In this document: one piece after another, positions 36,973-46,083 of the stretch
Layout of the letters: each line of letters starts with the position of its first letter
Position numbering within the stretch: position 1 is the first letter of the stretch
NCBI GenBank assembly: GCA_022564055.1
Contig: JADFMD010000015.1
Coordinates: 1-46,972 of the forward strand
Length of the DNA: 46,972 nucleotides
Direction: 5' to 3'
From: Gemmatimonadota bacterium
GTDB lineage: Bacteria; Gemmatimonadota; Gemmatimonadetes; Longimicrobiales; Gaopeijiaceae
Made by a program: the position numbers and the translations under genes
Notes under the pieces: generated by a model
The model's input: only the letters and a program-made list of their open reading frames with translations
Told to the model about the DNA's origin: nothing
Databases searched by the model: none

Positions 36973-39240
36973 TCAGTCGAAATCGCGACGAAGGCCGGCG
37001 TACCGGACCAGGAGCCGCTTCGTGCCGACGGTTTCGAAGTGAATCGTGACCTTCAGATCCCTGCCAAAGCCCGTAACCTCCCCCACCCTCCCCGAACCGA
37101 ACGTATCGTGCAGAACCGCCTCACCCTTTACGAAGCGTGGCAGATCCTGGTTGAGGCCAGCGTCGAACGCCGGGTCGTCGTCGCCAAGACCGAGATCGAT
37201 CGACCCGCCCGTATCGGGACGAACAGCCCGCGTACCCGCGTACCCAGCGAATTCGCTCACGCCCGCCGTGGTGACCTTCTCCACGAGTTCCGGGGGAATC
37301 GCATCGACGAACGGCGACAGGCGGCCAAACATCACCTCCCCAGCACGCCGGCGGCGGCGGGCGTGGGTCAGGTAAAGTTTGTTTTTTGCGCGCGTAATTC
37401 CTACGTAGAAAAGGCGTCGCTCCTCCTCGAGTTCGGATGGATTATCGTAAGCACGTCCGAGTGGGAAGAGCCCATCTTCGAGCCCCGAGATGAACACGAC
37501 TGGAAACTCGAGGCCTTTGGCGTTGTGTAGGGTCATCAACGTGACTGCGTCCGCATCCGGATCGTGACGGTCGACGTCAGCCACGAGCGCCACCTGTTGG
37601 AGGAATAAGTCCAGTTCCGTGAAGTGATCCAACGTTTCTTCCTCGAATTCCTGCTCCAGCTCTGAGTTGTAGTCGAGTGCGCTGGCGATCAACTCTCGAA
37701 CGTTGTCCGCCCGATCCTCTCCCTCGGGGCCTTCGTCCGCAAGGTGCCGGAAGAGGTCCAGTTCCTCTACGAGCCTCTCCAGCAACTCCCCGACCCGCAT
37801 CTGGGATGCCAGCGCAGAATGTCTCTGGATCAGGGCGGCGAAAGCGCCAAGCCCCCGCACACCACCTTTGGGCACCTCGGGCGCCTCATCGGCCCGAGCC
37901 GCCGCCTCGAGAAGGCTGATCTCCTCGGCCTTGGCCCAAGCCGAGAGCCGCTCCAGCGAGGTATTTCCGACGCCGCGCCTCGGGTAACTGACGACCCTCT
38001 CGAAGGCTCCAGCATCCAGGGGATTGGAGATGAGCCTCAGGTAGGCCAAAACGTCCTGGATTTCCCGGCGTTCATAGAACCGCACGCCCCCCACGATCTG
38101 GTAGCGTAGACCACGCCGCCGAAACACGTCCTCCAGTGCGCGTGACTGCGCGTTCGTGCGATAGAGGATCGCCATTTCTCGATAGGCGAGGCCGGGGCCG
38201 TCAGACACACGAGCCTCGATCTGGTCGGCGATCCAGCGGGCCTCGTCGGTCTCGCTGGAGGTTGTGACCAGCGTGATCCGCTCGCCGCCCATCCGGTCGG
38301 TGCGAAGCGTCTTGCCCTTCCGATCGACGTTCTCCGCGATGACAGCGTTGGCGGCCGAGAGGATCACCTCGGTGGAACGGTAGTTTTGCTCCAGCCGGAC
38401 CGTGTGGGCGCCGACGAACGCCGTTTCGAAATCGAGGATGTTTCTGATGTCGGCTCCTCGCCATCCGTAAATACTCTGATCGTCATCCCCCACGACCATG
38501 AGGTTTCGGTGCTCGGACGCCAAGAGCTCCACGAAACGAAACTGGGCTCGATTCGTATCCTGGTATTCATCCACGAGAAGGAAGTGGAAACGGCTCTGGT
38601 ACATTTCCAGCAAATCAGCGTTGGACTCCAACAGCTCGACTGGCTTCACCAAGAGATCATCGAAGTCGAACGCATTCTGCGCTCGAAGTGATCTTTGGTA
38701 CGCCGGATAAACCTTGGCCACGTTCCGTGCGAAGACGTCGAGACCCTCCGCATTTTCCTCGACGAACTGCTGAGGGCCGATGAGCTGATTCTTGGCGGCG
38801 CTGAGATGGCCGCGAATCGCCTTGGGACTCCACCGCCGAGTGTCCAGGCCCACATCCTCCGTGGTCCTCTTGATCAGCCTGAGGCTCTGCTCCGCGTCGA
38901 AGATCGTAAACGTGTTGCTCCAGCCGAGTAGCGGCGCGTGGCGGCGCAGCATTCGCGCACCGAGTGCGTGGAAAGTACCGGCCCACATCCCCTTCGGCGC
39001 CTCGCCCAACAGGCTCGAGATCCGGTCTCGAAGCTCGCCGGCGGCCTTGTTCGTGAACGTGACGGCGAGGATACGATCAGGCGGTACGCCTCTTTCCTGA
39101 ATGAGGTGGGCGATCCGCGTGGTGAGTACCCTTGTTTTTCCGGATCCCGCCCCCGCCAAGACGAGCAACGGACCCTCGAAGTGGTTTACGGCTTCTCGCT
39201 GTTCCTGGTTCAACTGCTCCAGGTACGCACCTCTGGTCAC
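36973..39240 (-). CDS. UvrD/PcrA-family superfamily 1 DNA helicase
   Basis: LNQEQREAVNHFEGPLLVLAGAGSGKTRVLTTRIAHLI, VDEYQDTNRAQF, GDDDQSIYGWRGADI, TLHNAKGLEFPVVFISGLEDGLFP. Confidence 0.96.
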   Translation of the reverse strand: MTRGAYLEQLNQEQREAVNHFEGPLLVLAGAGSGKTRVLTTRIAHLIQERGVPPDRILAVTFTNKAAGELRDRISSLLGEAPKGMWAGTFHALGARMLRRHAPLLGWSNTFTIFDAEQSLRLIKRTTEDVGLDTRRWSPKAIRGHLSAAKNQLIGPQQFVEENAEGLDVFARNVAKVYPAYQRSLRAQNAFDFDDLLVKPVELLESNADLLEMYQSRFHFLLVDEYQDTNRAQFRFVELLASEHRNLMVVGDDDQSIYGWRGADIRNILDFETAFVGAHTVRLEQNYRSTEVILSAANAVIAENVDRKGKTLRTDRMGGERITLVTTSSETDEARWIADQIEARVSDGPGLAYREMAILYRTNAQSRALEDVFRRRGLRYQIVGGVRFYERREIQDVLAYLRLISNPLDAGAFERVVSYPRRGVGNTSLERLSAWAKAEEISLLEAAARADEAPEVPKGGVRGLGAFAALIQRHSALASQMRVGELLERLVEELDLFRHLADEGPEGEDRADNVRELIASALDYNSELEQEFEEETLDHFTELDLFLQQVALVADVDRHDPDADAVTLMTLHNAKGLEFPVVFISGLEDGLFPLGRAYDNPSELEEERRLFYVGITRAKNKLYLTHARRRRRAGEVMFGRLSPFVDAIPPELVEKVTTAGVSEFAGYAGTRAVRPDTGGSIDLGLGDDDPAFDAGLNQDLPRFVKGEAVLHDTFGSGRVGEVTGFGRDLKVTIHFETVGTKRLLVRYAGLRRDFD

Positions 39241-40460
39241 GCCCGTGCCGTCGGAAGCCTGATTTCGAAAATGGCCCCCTGTCCTTCGTTGTCCAAAAGG
39301 AAGATATGCCCCTTGTGCGTCACTTCAATGATGCGACGCGTCAGCGTGAGACCCACCCCCCAGCCCCTCCCCTTTCCGCTCACGCCCGGCTCGAAAATCC
39401 TATCGCGCACCTCCGGATCGACGCCCGGCCCCGTGTCCTGGATGCGAAGGTGAAGCCAACCCGTCGGGCCTCTCCTGACCTTGAGCCGGATCTCTCCTCC
39501 CCTTCCGGCCAACGCGTCGAGAGCGTTCTTCACCACGTTTTCGAGCGCCCACGAGAGTAGAACTTCACTCCCGCGGATTTCGGGCATTCCCCTGGGAACA
39601 TCCACGACCAGAAGCACCCCCGAGGCGAGCCGTGGAAGACGGGCTTGCAGGTACTGCTCGAGGTCCCGAACGACCTCCCGGATGTCGAGGGTCTCGAGGT
39701 CCGGGTCTCGACCTATGAGCTCGAACCGGTGGCTTATTCGTTCGAGACGCACCAAGTCTTCTTCTATTCCCAAGGCAACGGCGTCGCCCTCTGACCCCTC
39801 GGGCCTCTCCTCTGCGGGAAGGCTCAGGAGCTCCAGCCAGCCCTGCAAGGAAGAGATCGGCGTACCGAGCTGGTGGGCCAGCTCCCTGGCCATTGCCGTC
39901 CAGGCCTTGTCCTGCTCCGCCCTGCGCTGATACCGGATGACCAGAAACCCGATGAGCGCCGTGAGCATGAGCCCACTGGCCTGAAGCCAGGGGATCCAAC
40001 GTAGGCCCGAAAGCTGTGGCGTATCGCCGAAGTAGATCCGGTCCCCCGCGGCCCCTCTCACCGGCTCGCGTCCCGTCAACTCGAGCCCCCTCACGAAAGC
40101 GCTCACGAGCTCCTGCCCGGCGGGCGTGAAGATGTCCGCGTCGAACGGGAGGTTCTCCACGGATAGCACGCTGTCCGCCGGGTTGACCCATATCATGGGG
40201 ATTCCCGACTGAATGATCACCTCTTGAAGCTCGAAGAGCAGATTCTCGAACCCACGCACATCGCGAAGACGTCCACCTGTACCCGATGTCTCCGAACCGC
40301 CGGGGTCCTGAATGAGCTCCTGGGCGATGCGGAACACCTCGCTCGTGAGTTCCTGGTTTTCGTTGAGCCCGACGAGGAGCTGTTGCGTGTAGATCAGGTA
40401 CCACCCAAAAAGGATCAGAAACAGCGTGGGCAGTGCGACGGGCCACCTGATACGGATCAT
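39237..40460 (-). CDS. Membrane-bound sensor histidine kinase with atypical H-box (ELAHQLGTPISSL)
   Basis: N-terminal TM, periplasmic region, second TM (LMLTALIGFLVIRYQ), H-box AMARELAHQLGTPISSLQGWLELL, N-box LENVVKNALDALAG, G-box IQDTGPGVDPEVRDRIFEPGVSGKGRGWGVGLTLTRRI. Confidence 0.92.
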   Translation of the reverse strand: MIRIRWPVALPTLFLILFGWYLIYTQQLLVGLNENQELTSEVFRIAQELIQDPGGSETSGTGGRLRDVRGFENLLFELQEVIIQSGIPMIWVNPADSVLSVENLPFDADIFTPAGQELVSAFVRGLELTGREPVRGAAGDRIYFGDTPQLSGLRWIPWLQASGLMLTALIGFLVIRYQRRAEQDKAWTAMARELAHQLGTPISSLQGWLELLSLPAEERPEGSEGDAVALGIEEDLVRLERISHRFELIGRDPDLETLDIREVVRDLEQYLQARLPRLASGVLLVVDVPRGMPEIRGSEVLLSWALENVVKNALDALAGRGGEIRLKVRRGPTGWLHLRIQDTGPGVDPEVRDRIFEPGVSGKGRGWGVGLTLTRRIIEVTHKGHIFLLDNEGQGAIFEIRLPTARA

Positions 40461-40482
40461 GGCGTCATCGCTCTCAACCGAC

Positions 40483-41796
40483 TCAGCAACCGGACGGCTT
40501 TGGCTCGATGACTGCTACGCCAAGGCGCTCTTGAAGCAATTCCGGCACCTGCACTGAGCCGTCGGCCTTCTGGTAGCTCTCGATCAAAGCCACCATGAGC
40601 CTAGGGAGGGCGAGGGCCGATCCGTTGAGGGTGTGTACGAAACGAGGCTTTTCGCCGCCCGCCGGACGGTAACGAAGATTGGCCCTCCGCGCCTGGAAGT
40701 CGCCAAACATGCTACAGCTCGACACCTCGAGCCACTGCCCCACTCCCGGTGCCCAGACTTCGATGTCGTAGGTCATCTCCGCCGAAAACCCGAGGTCCCC
40801 TGTCGCGAGCTTCACGACACGATATTGGAGACCCAATTGATCGAGAATATTTTCTGCTTCACCCGTGAGTTCCTCCAGAGCATCGCGGCTCCGTTCGGGG
40901 GTCTCGTAACGCACCAACTCCACCTTGTCGAACTGATGCACCCTCAGCAGCCCTCGGGTGTCCGCACCGGCCGCACCGGCTTCACGACGAAAGCAGGGGC
41001 TGTACGCCACATAACGAACGGGCAGATCATCGATGGACAAGACCTCATCCCGATGAAGGTTGGTAACGGGCACCTCGGCGGTCGGAATCAGCCAAAGGTC
41101 GTCACGCTCGATCTGGTACGACTCATCCGAAAATTTCGGAAGCTGGCCCGTCCCCGAAAGCGTATCCCGAGTCACGAGGTACGGGATCCGCAACTCGGTG
41201 TAGCCATGCCACCCCTTCTCTTCCAGAAGGCCTTGCGTGTGAAAATCGAGCATGAAGTCGATGAGACATCGCTGGAGACGGGCGCCCAAACCCGTGAGGA
41301 CCGGAAAGCCCGCACCGGCGATTTTCGAGCCGCGCTCCAGGTCAAGAAGCCCGAGAGTCGACCCCAACTCCCAATGTGGCTTGGGCTCGAAGTCGAAGTC
41401 CGGAGGTGAGCCGACCACGCGCACAATTTCGTTCTGCTCGACGCCCCCGGAAGGCACCTCATCGAGCGGAAGATTGGGGGTCAGGAGCATCAACTCCCGG
41501 ATTCGTTCCTCGGCGCGCGCCACCTCCTCATCGATCTCGGAAATCCGCCCGCCTACCTCCCGCATTTCCGCGATCATCCGGTCGGCTTCGCCGCCCTCGC
41601 GCTTGATCCGACCGACCTCCTTGGAGACCTCGTTGCGCTGAGCCTTGAGGTCGTTCACCTCGCTGAGCGCCACCCGGCGGCGTCCGTCGAGCGCGAGGAT
41701 CTCGTCGAGCGCCTCTACGAGACCCTCCGTTCCCCTCCGTGCAACAGCGGACTTTACGGTGTCGGGTTCGCTTCGAAGCCGCCGAATGTCAAGCAA
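40483..41796 (-). CDS. serS: Seryl-tRNA synthetase
   Basis: N-terminal coiled coil; GTGQLPKF, LIPTAEVPVTNLHRDEVL, SPCFRREAGAAGADTRGLLRVHQFDKVELV, SSCSMFGDFQARRANLRYR. Confidence 0.97.
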   Translation of the reverse strand: MLDIRRLRSEPDTVKSAVARRGTEGLVEALDEILALDGRRRVALSEVNDLKAQRNEVSKEVGRIKREGGEADRMIAEMREVGGRISEIDEEVARAEERIRELMLLTPNLPLDEVPSGGVEQNEIVRVVGSPPDFDFEPKPHWELGSTLGLLDLERGSKIAGAGFPVLTGLGARLQRCLIDFMLDFHTQGLLEEKGWHGYTELRIPYLVTRDTLSGTGQLPKFSDESYQIERDDLWLIPTAEVPVTNLHRDEVLSIDDLPVRYVAYSPCFRREAGAAGADTRGLLRVHQFDKVELVRYETPERSRDALEELTGEAENILDQLGLQYRVVKLATGDLGFSAEMTYDIEVWAPGVGQWLEVSSCSMFGDFQARRANLRYRPAGGEKPRFVHTLNGSALALPRLMVALIESYQKADGSVQVPELLQERLGVAVIEPKPSGC

Positions 41797-41808
41797 GTCA
41801 ACGGGCCT

Positions 41809-42393
41809 CTAGTCGGGTGGGATCAGGCTACGATCGTCACAGAGCCTGCTCACATCATATTCGAATTCGACCGATCCATTCGCCGGATCGACCACCAGCG
41901 GCTGGAACTTGCCGTAAAATAGGCATGGAAGCCCAAATCGGTCGAAGCCCTGATGGGTCCGCAGCACGTACACGCTGTTCGCGTCAACAACAAGGGGCGT
42001 GTCCTTCGTATACTGAGTGGTATCCCCTGGCGCCTTGATCACGTCGTTGAAAGCCATGCCGGGGATCGCCAAGAACATCATCTCACTGGTGAAGCCCAGG
42101 GAACCCGGTGGAAGAAATACCAATTGGCCGTCCCGCGTATCGACGACCAGGTCCCATTCGCCGGTCGCTCCGGGCGACTGCAGCTCCACGGTCAGACGTT
42201 TCACGAAATCGAACGCGGAGGGAAGATTGAGCTCCGGACGCGCGAGCGAATAGATCAGGACGGTATCGACCCTGGCCTCGGTCCATTTCTGATCGAAAAT
42301 GTTCTCTCCGCAACCGCTCAAACCCGTGATCGAGGCGACATAAACCGCCACGATAGGGAGCCGTCGGAAACCGTATGACAAAGGTTGGTTCAC
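41809..42393 (-). CDS. Hypothetical lipoprotein
   Basis: Signal peptide with lipobox ITGLSGCGENIF; remaining sequence not recognised. Confidence 0.75.
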   Translation of the reverse strand: MNQPLSYGFRRLPIVAVYVASITGLSGCGENIFDQKWTEARVDTVLIYSLARPELNLPSAFDFVKRLTVELQSPGATGEWDLVVDTRDGQLVFLPPGSLGFTSEMMFLAIPGMAFNDVIKAPGDTTQYTKDTPLVVDANSVYVLRTHQGFDRFGLPCLFYGKFQPLVVDPANGSVEFEYDVSRLCDDRSLIPPD

Positions 42394-42487
42394 TGGGACG
42401 ATTCAGGAGAGGATTGAGGGGTGGCCGAAGATACCAAGGCTATGCGAATCGATGGGGCGCTGTCAACGCTCCAACCGTTGAAGTTCC

Positions 42488-42517
42488 TTGACTTCTACAC
42501 CATTTGCTGGGTAGGTT
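42488..42517 (+). promoter_or_regulatory. Candidate promoter TTGACT-N18-TAGGTT upstream of response regulator
   Basis: Read directly; preceded by an inverted repeat CAACG-N7-CGTTG at 42464-42480. Confidence 0.4.
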
Positions 42518-42555
42518 CCCGTGCCGACACTGCTCCCAAAAAGGGGCCGAAACTT

Positions 42556-42957
42556 ATGCAACCAGCGGCACAACGCTCCACGTCAAACGGGCGTATTCTG
42601 ATCGCCGACGACGAGCCTCATATCCGCCGTATCCTTCAGACCCTCCTTGAAATGGCTGGGTTCGAGGTCGATCTGAGGCACGACGGAACGGATGCGCTCG
42701 AGGCGATCAAAGGAGACGATCACTACGATCTGATCCTTTTGGATATCATGATGCCCGGAGCCACAGGGCTCGAGGTCCTCGAAGAGATCCGTGCGATGGA
42801 GACGAGAAAATCCACCCCGGTCGTAATCCTCACCGCCAAGGGCCAGGACGCGGACCGGCAAGCCGCCTTCTCCCTAGGCGCGAACGACTTTCTCACCAAG
42901 CCCTTCAGCCCGAAGAAGCTTCTTGCCAGAATCCATCAGATCATCGACGGGGACTGA
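42556..42957 (+). CDS. Receiver-only response regulator (CheY-like)
   Basis: RILIADDEPHIRRILQTLLEMAGFEVDLRHDGTDALEAIKGDDHYDLILLDIMMPGATGLEVLEEIR...PVVILTAKGQDADRQAAFSLGANDFLTKPFSPKKLLARI; no output domain. Confidence 0.93.
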   Translation: MQPAAQRSTSNGRILIADDEPHIRRILQTLLEMAGFEVDLRHDGTDALEAIKGDDHYDLILLDIMMPGATGLEVLEEIRAMETRKSTPVVILTAKGQDADRQAAFSLGANDFLTKPFSPKKLLARIHQIIDGD

Positions 42958-44023
42958 TCCTCACGTTTACGTAACGGTCCTCGCCGGCGGGATCGGCAGT
43001 CGCTTTTGGCCAGCAAGTACACCCGGCCGGCCCAAGCAGTTGCTTCCCCTCGCCTCCGATGAGCCTCTGATCGTCGACACCGTCAACAGGGCTCTCGGTC
43101 TCGTGCCAGAGGAGCGAATTCGCATCCTCGCATCGGATCGGCTCACGGAGCTGATCCGGGAGGTGCTTCCCAACCTCGGCCCTGAGGCATTCATGATCGA
43201 GCCGCAGGCACGGGGGACTGGCCCCGTGATGGCGTGGGCAGCATGGGAGATCGCCAAGCTCGACCCGGCTGCGGTGATCGTCTCACTCCACGCCGACCAT
43301 ATCATCGAACCCAAGGCTGCCTTCCTCCAGCTCTTGCGCGATACCGTGGGCTTGGCGACGGAGACCGGCCGCTTGTTCACCGTTTCGGTCCTTCCGAGTC
43401 GCCCTGAAACGGGTTACGGATACATCGAGCCCGGTGAACCGCTCGTGGCTCCCGCCGGCGTTCAGGCGTTCAAGGTCGGTGCGTTCCATGAGAAACCCGA
43501 CCTCGAGACGGCCCACCGCTACATCGACAAGGGACACTTTTGGAACAGTGGCATTTTCGTGTGGACAGCCTCGGCGTTCTTGAGTGAAGTGAAGACGGTG
43601 GCTCCCGAAATCGGGGATCTTCTGCCGCTCATCGATGACGAATCGCCCGCATCTTTCTTCGCCCAGGTGCCGAACCTCACGGTCGATGTAGCGGTGCTGG
43701 AGCGAAGCGCGAGCGTAGCCTCGGTCGCGGCCACCTTCAAATGGGACGACGTGGGGAGCTGGGAGGCCCTTGCGCGAAGCCTGGAAGGCGATTCCAACGG
43801 GAACGTCATCGTCGGTTCCGCTCACATCGTGGATGGGAAGAGAAACGTCATCTACGTTGAGCGTGGCACGGTCGCCACATTCGGCGTGAACGATCTGGTG
43901 GTCGTGCAGTGCGGCGAAATCACGCTGGTCACTACCACGGACCACGCACCGAACCTGAAACAGCTTCTCGAACAACTCCCCTCCTCGATGCGGGAGCCGA
44001 CACGCCCCGCGGAAAACACCTGA
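42923..44023 (+). CDS. manC: Mannose-1-phosphate guanylyltransferase
   Basis: VTVLAGGIGSRFWPASTPGRPKQLLPL, SLHADHIIEP, ETGYGYIEPGEPL, FHEKPDLETAHRYIDKGHFWNSGIFVW, FKWDDVGSWEAL. Confidence 0.93.
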   Translation: MPESIRSSTGTDPHVYVTVLAGGIGSRFWPASTPGRPKQLLPLASDEPLIVDTVNRALGLVPEERIRILASDRLTELIREVLPNLGPEAFMIEPQARGTGPVMAWAAWEIAKLDPAAVIVSLHADHIIEPKAAFLQLLRDTVGLATETGRLFTVSVLPSRPETGYGYIEPGEPLVAPAGVQAFKVGAFHEKPDLETAHRYIDKGHFWNSGIFVWTASAFLSEVKTVAPEIGDLLPLIDDESPASFFAQVPNLTVDVAVLERSASVASVAATFKWDDVGSWEALARSLEGDSNGNVIVGSAHIVDGKRNVIYVERGTVATFGVNDLVVVQCGEITLVTTTDHAPNLKQLLEQLPSSMREPTRPAENT

Positions 44024-45252
44024 TGGCACTCATCTTGTTCGACGATGAACGGGCCCGGGCCTGGACCCCATTTTCCGTCACGCGGCCAGGAGCAGAGTTG
44101 CTCTTCGGGTGCCTGACGCTCCGCGTGCGCGCCGAACGCTTCTGGGGCGAACCCTGCGCCGGACATGTCACCGATCCGCGGCTCGCGGGATTCGCCGAAC
44201 CCGGGGCTGCCCCGGTCCTCGACACCACGGCAAAGGATTCGCCTCCTGAACTCGGCGAAGACACGGCACGAATTTTCTTTTCGAGCCGAGCAGTCCCGGA
44301 TTTCGCTCCGGCCCCTACCACCGATGAGCCAGCGGTCCTGACGGTCCAGGGCCAGATCGTCGGTTGGATTCTTCCACCCGGTACGGCCTCGCCGACAGAG
44401 AGCGACCTATTGCGCCCGGAGCGTGCCGAAATGGGTTTCTCGAAAGTCGAAATCTCGGGCCGAATCCTGTCGAATATTTGGGATTTGGTGACCGGAAATG
44501 GAGAACAGGTGTGCTCTGACGTGCCCGTTCTCTTTCCTGAGAGCCGTTTCACGTTGCCCGAGGGAGTTCACGTTTCCGGCGGCGAACGGGTATCGCTGGG
44601 AGAGGGCGTCTATCTGGAGGCGGGTGTTCAATTGGACGCCACCGATGGACCTATCCGGCTATCGGACGGCGCTCGCGTCTCCGCCTTCACGCGCTTGGCA
44701 GGGCCCGCCTTTGTCGGCGCCGACACCCACGTCCTCGGTGGGTCACTCGAAAACGTCACCATCGGGCCCGGCTGTCGCGTCAGAGGCGAGGTTTCCAACA
44801 CGGTCTTGCTGGGCTACGTCAATAAGGCTCATGAAGGTTACCTCGGCCACGGCTACGTCGGGCGATGGGTGAACCTCGGCGCGCTGACGACGAACAGCGA
44901 CCTCAAGAACACCTATGGAAATGTGCGGGTCCACACGGCGAACGGTCCGGTTGATACTGGACTCATCAAGGTCGGATGTTTTTTGGGTGATTACGTGAAG
45001 ACAGGTATCGGTACGTTGCTGCCGACGGGTTGTGTCATAGGTGCGGGTAGCAGCCTCTTCGGTGGCGGCATGGCCCCGCCCCATCTCCCCCCATTCAGTT
45101 GGGGGTCGGGGGACTCACTCGAGGAATATGAGATCGAGCGTTTCCTGGAAACGGCTGCACTCGTCATGTCTCGTAGGGAGATGACGCTTGAGGAGGGCCA
45201 CCGGGCGCTTCTTCGACGGGCATGGGAGCTCACCCGCCCAGAACGCGAGTGA
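44023..45252 (+). CDS. GlmU-like protein: degenerate nucleotidyltransferase-type N-domain plus left-handed beta-helix C-domain
   Basis: MALILFDDERARAWTPFSVTRPGAELLFGCLTLRVRAERFWG...; hexapeptide-repeat region GARVSAFTRLAGPAFVGADTHVLGGSLENVTIGPGCRVRGEVSNTVLLGYVNKAHEGYLGHGYVGRWVNLGALTTNSDLKNTYG; TGATG overlap with manC. Confidence 0.85.
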   Translation: MALILFDDERARAWTPFSVTRPGAELLFGCLTLRVRAERFWGEPCAGHVTDPRLAGFAEPGAAPVLDTTAKDSPPELGEDTARIFFSSRAVPDFAPAPTTDEPAVLTVQGQIVGWILPPGTASPTESDLLRPERAEMGFSKVEISGRILSNIWDLVTGNGEQVCSDVPVLFPESRFTLPEGVHVSGGERVSLGEGVYLEAGVQLDATDGPIRLSDGARVSAFTRLAGPAFVGADTHVLGGSLENVTIGPGCRVRGEVSNTVLLGYVNKAHEGYLGHGYVGRWVNLGALTTNSDLKNTYGNVRVHTANGPVDTGLIKVGCFLGDYVKTGIGTLLPTGCVIGAGSSLFGGGMAPPHLPPFSWGSGDSLEEYEIERFLETAALVMSRREMTLEEGHRALLRRAWELTRPERE

Positions 45253-46070
45253 AGGTCTGCGTGCTCGGGACTGGCAGCGCCGGCAACGCTACGCTCGTCG
45301 AGGCGGGCGGGACCAGAATTCTCGTCGACGCAGGATTCAGCGGCCGGGAGATGGAGCGGAGGCTCCGCGAGATCGGTGTGACCCCCGCATCGGTCCACGC
45401 CATCGTCATCACGCACGATCATCGTGACCACACCCATGGCGCCGGAATTTTCAGCCGCCGTCATGGTACGCCGGTCTACATCACGGATCGGACACGGGCA
45501 GCTTGCTCCGAAATCTTCCGGGGGACCGAGCCCCTGAGGCCGTATCAGGCAGGCCGGATGTTCGAAATTGGCGCAATCAGTGTCGAGCCCTTTTTGACGG
45601 TGCACGACGCAGCGGATCCGGTAGCCGTGGCCCTGGTGGACCGAGACACCGGGACACGAGTCGGGATCGCGATGGACCTGGGACGGCCCAACGCTCAGAT
45701 CCGGCTCGCGCTCGGAAACAGTGATTTCTTGATCCTGGAGTCAAACCACGACGAAGAGCTTCTTCGTAGGGGCCGGTATCCAGCATCGGTCCAGCAGAGA
45801 ATCGCGTCGAGCCACGGACACCTGTCGAATCACGCTGCGGCTCGCTTCGCCTGTGAGCTTCTCCACCCACGCCTCGCGGGTGTTCTCCTGGCCCACCTTT
45901 CTCAGGAATGCAACCGCCCGGAGTTGGCCTCCGCGGTCGTCGGGGAGGCGTTACGTGGGGCCGGATTCCAGGGATTCCTAGGCGTCGCTCTCCAGGATCG
46001 GCCCACCGAATTCATCGACATCGAGGAAATGAGATTGCGGACCGGCCCGGCGCAGTTCAGCCTCCTCTAA
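45249..46070 (+). CDS. MBL-fold metallo-hydrolase (YycJ/WalJ-like)
   Basis: GTG start in a 4-nt GTGA overlap; VCVLGTGSAGNATLVEAGGTRILVDAGFSGREMERRL, ITHDHRDHTHGAG, SNHDEELLRRGRYP, SSHGHLSNHAAA. Confidence 0.92.
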   Translation: MKVCVLGTGSAGNATLVEAGGTRILVDAGFSGREMERRLREIGVTPASVHAIVITHDHRDHTHGAGIFSRRHGTPVYITDRTRAACSEIFRGTEPLRPYQAGRMFEIGAISVEPFLTVHDAADPVAVALVDRDTGTRVGIAMDLGRPNAQIRLALGNSDFLILESNHDEELLRRGRYPASVQQRIASSHGHLSNHAAARFACELLHPRLAGVLLAHLSQECNRPELASAVVGEALRGAGFQGFLGVALQDRPTEFIDIEEMRLRTGPAQFSLL

Positions 46071-46083
46071 CACGGCCTAGGCC

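Noticed and set aside
43283-44029. 248-aa minus-strand ORF
   Set aside because: Antisense to manC, which has clear motifs.
46074-46083. GGCCTAGGCC palindrome between convergent stops of the MBL and rseP genes
   Set aside because: Only 10 bp with no loop or T-tract; too short to support a bidirectional terminator.
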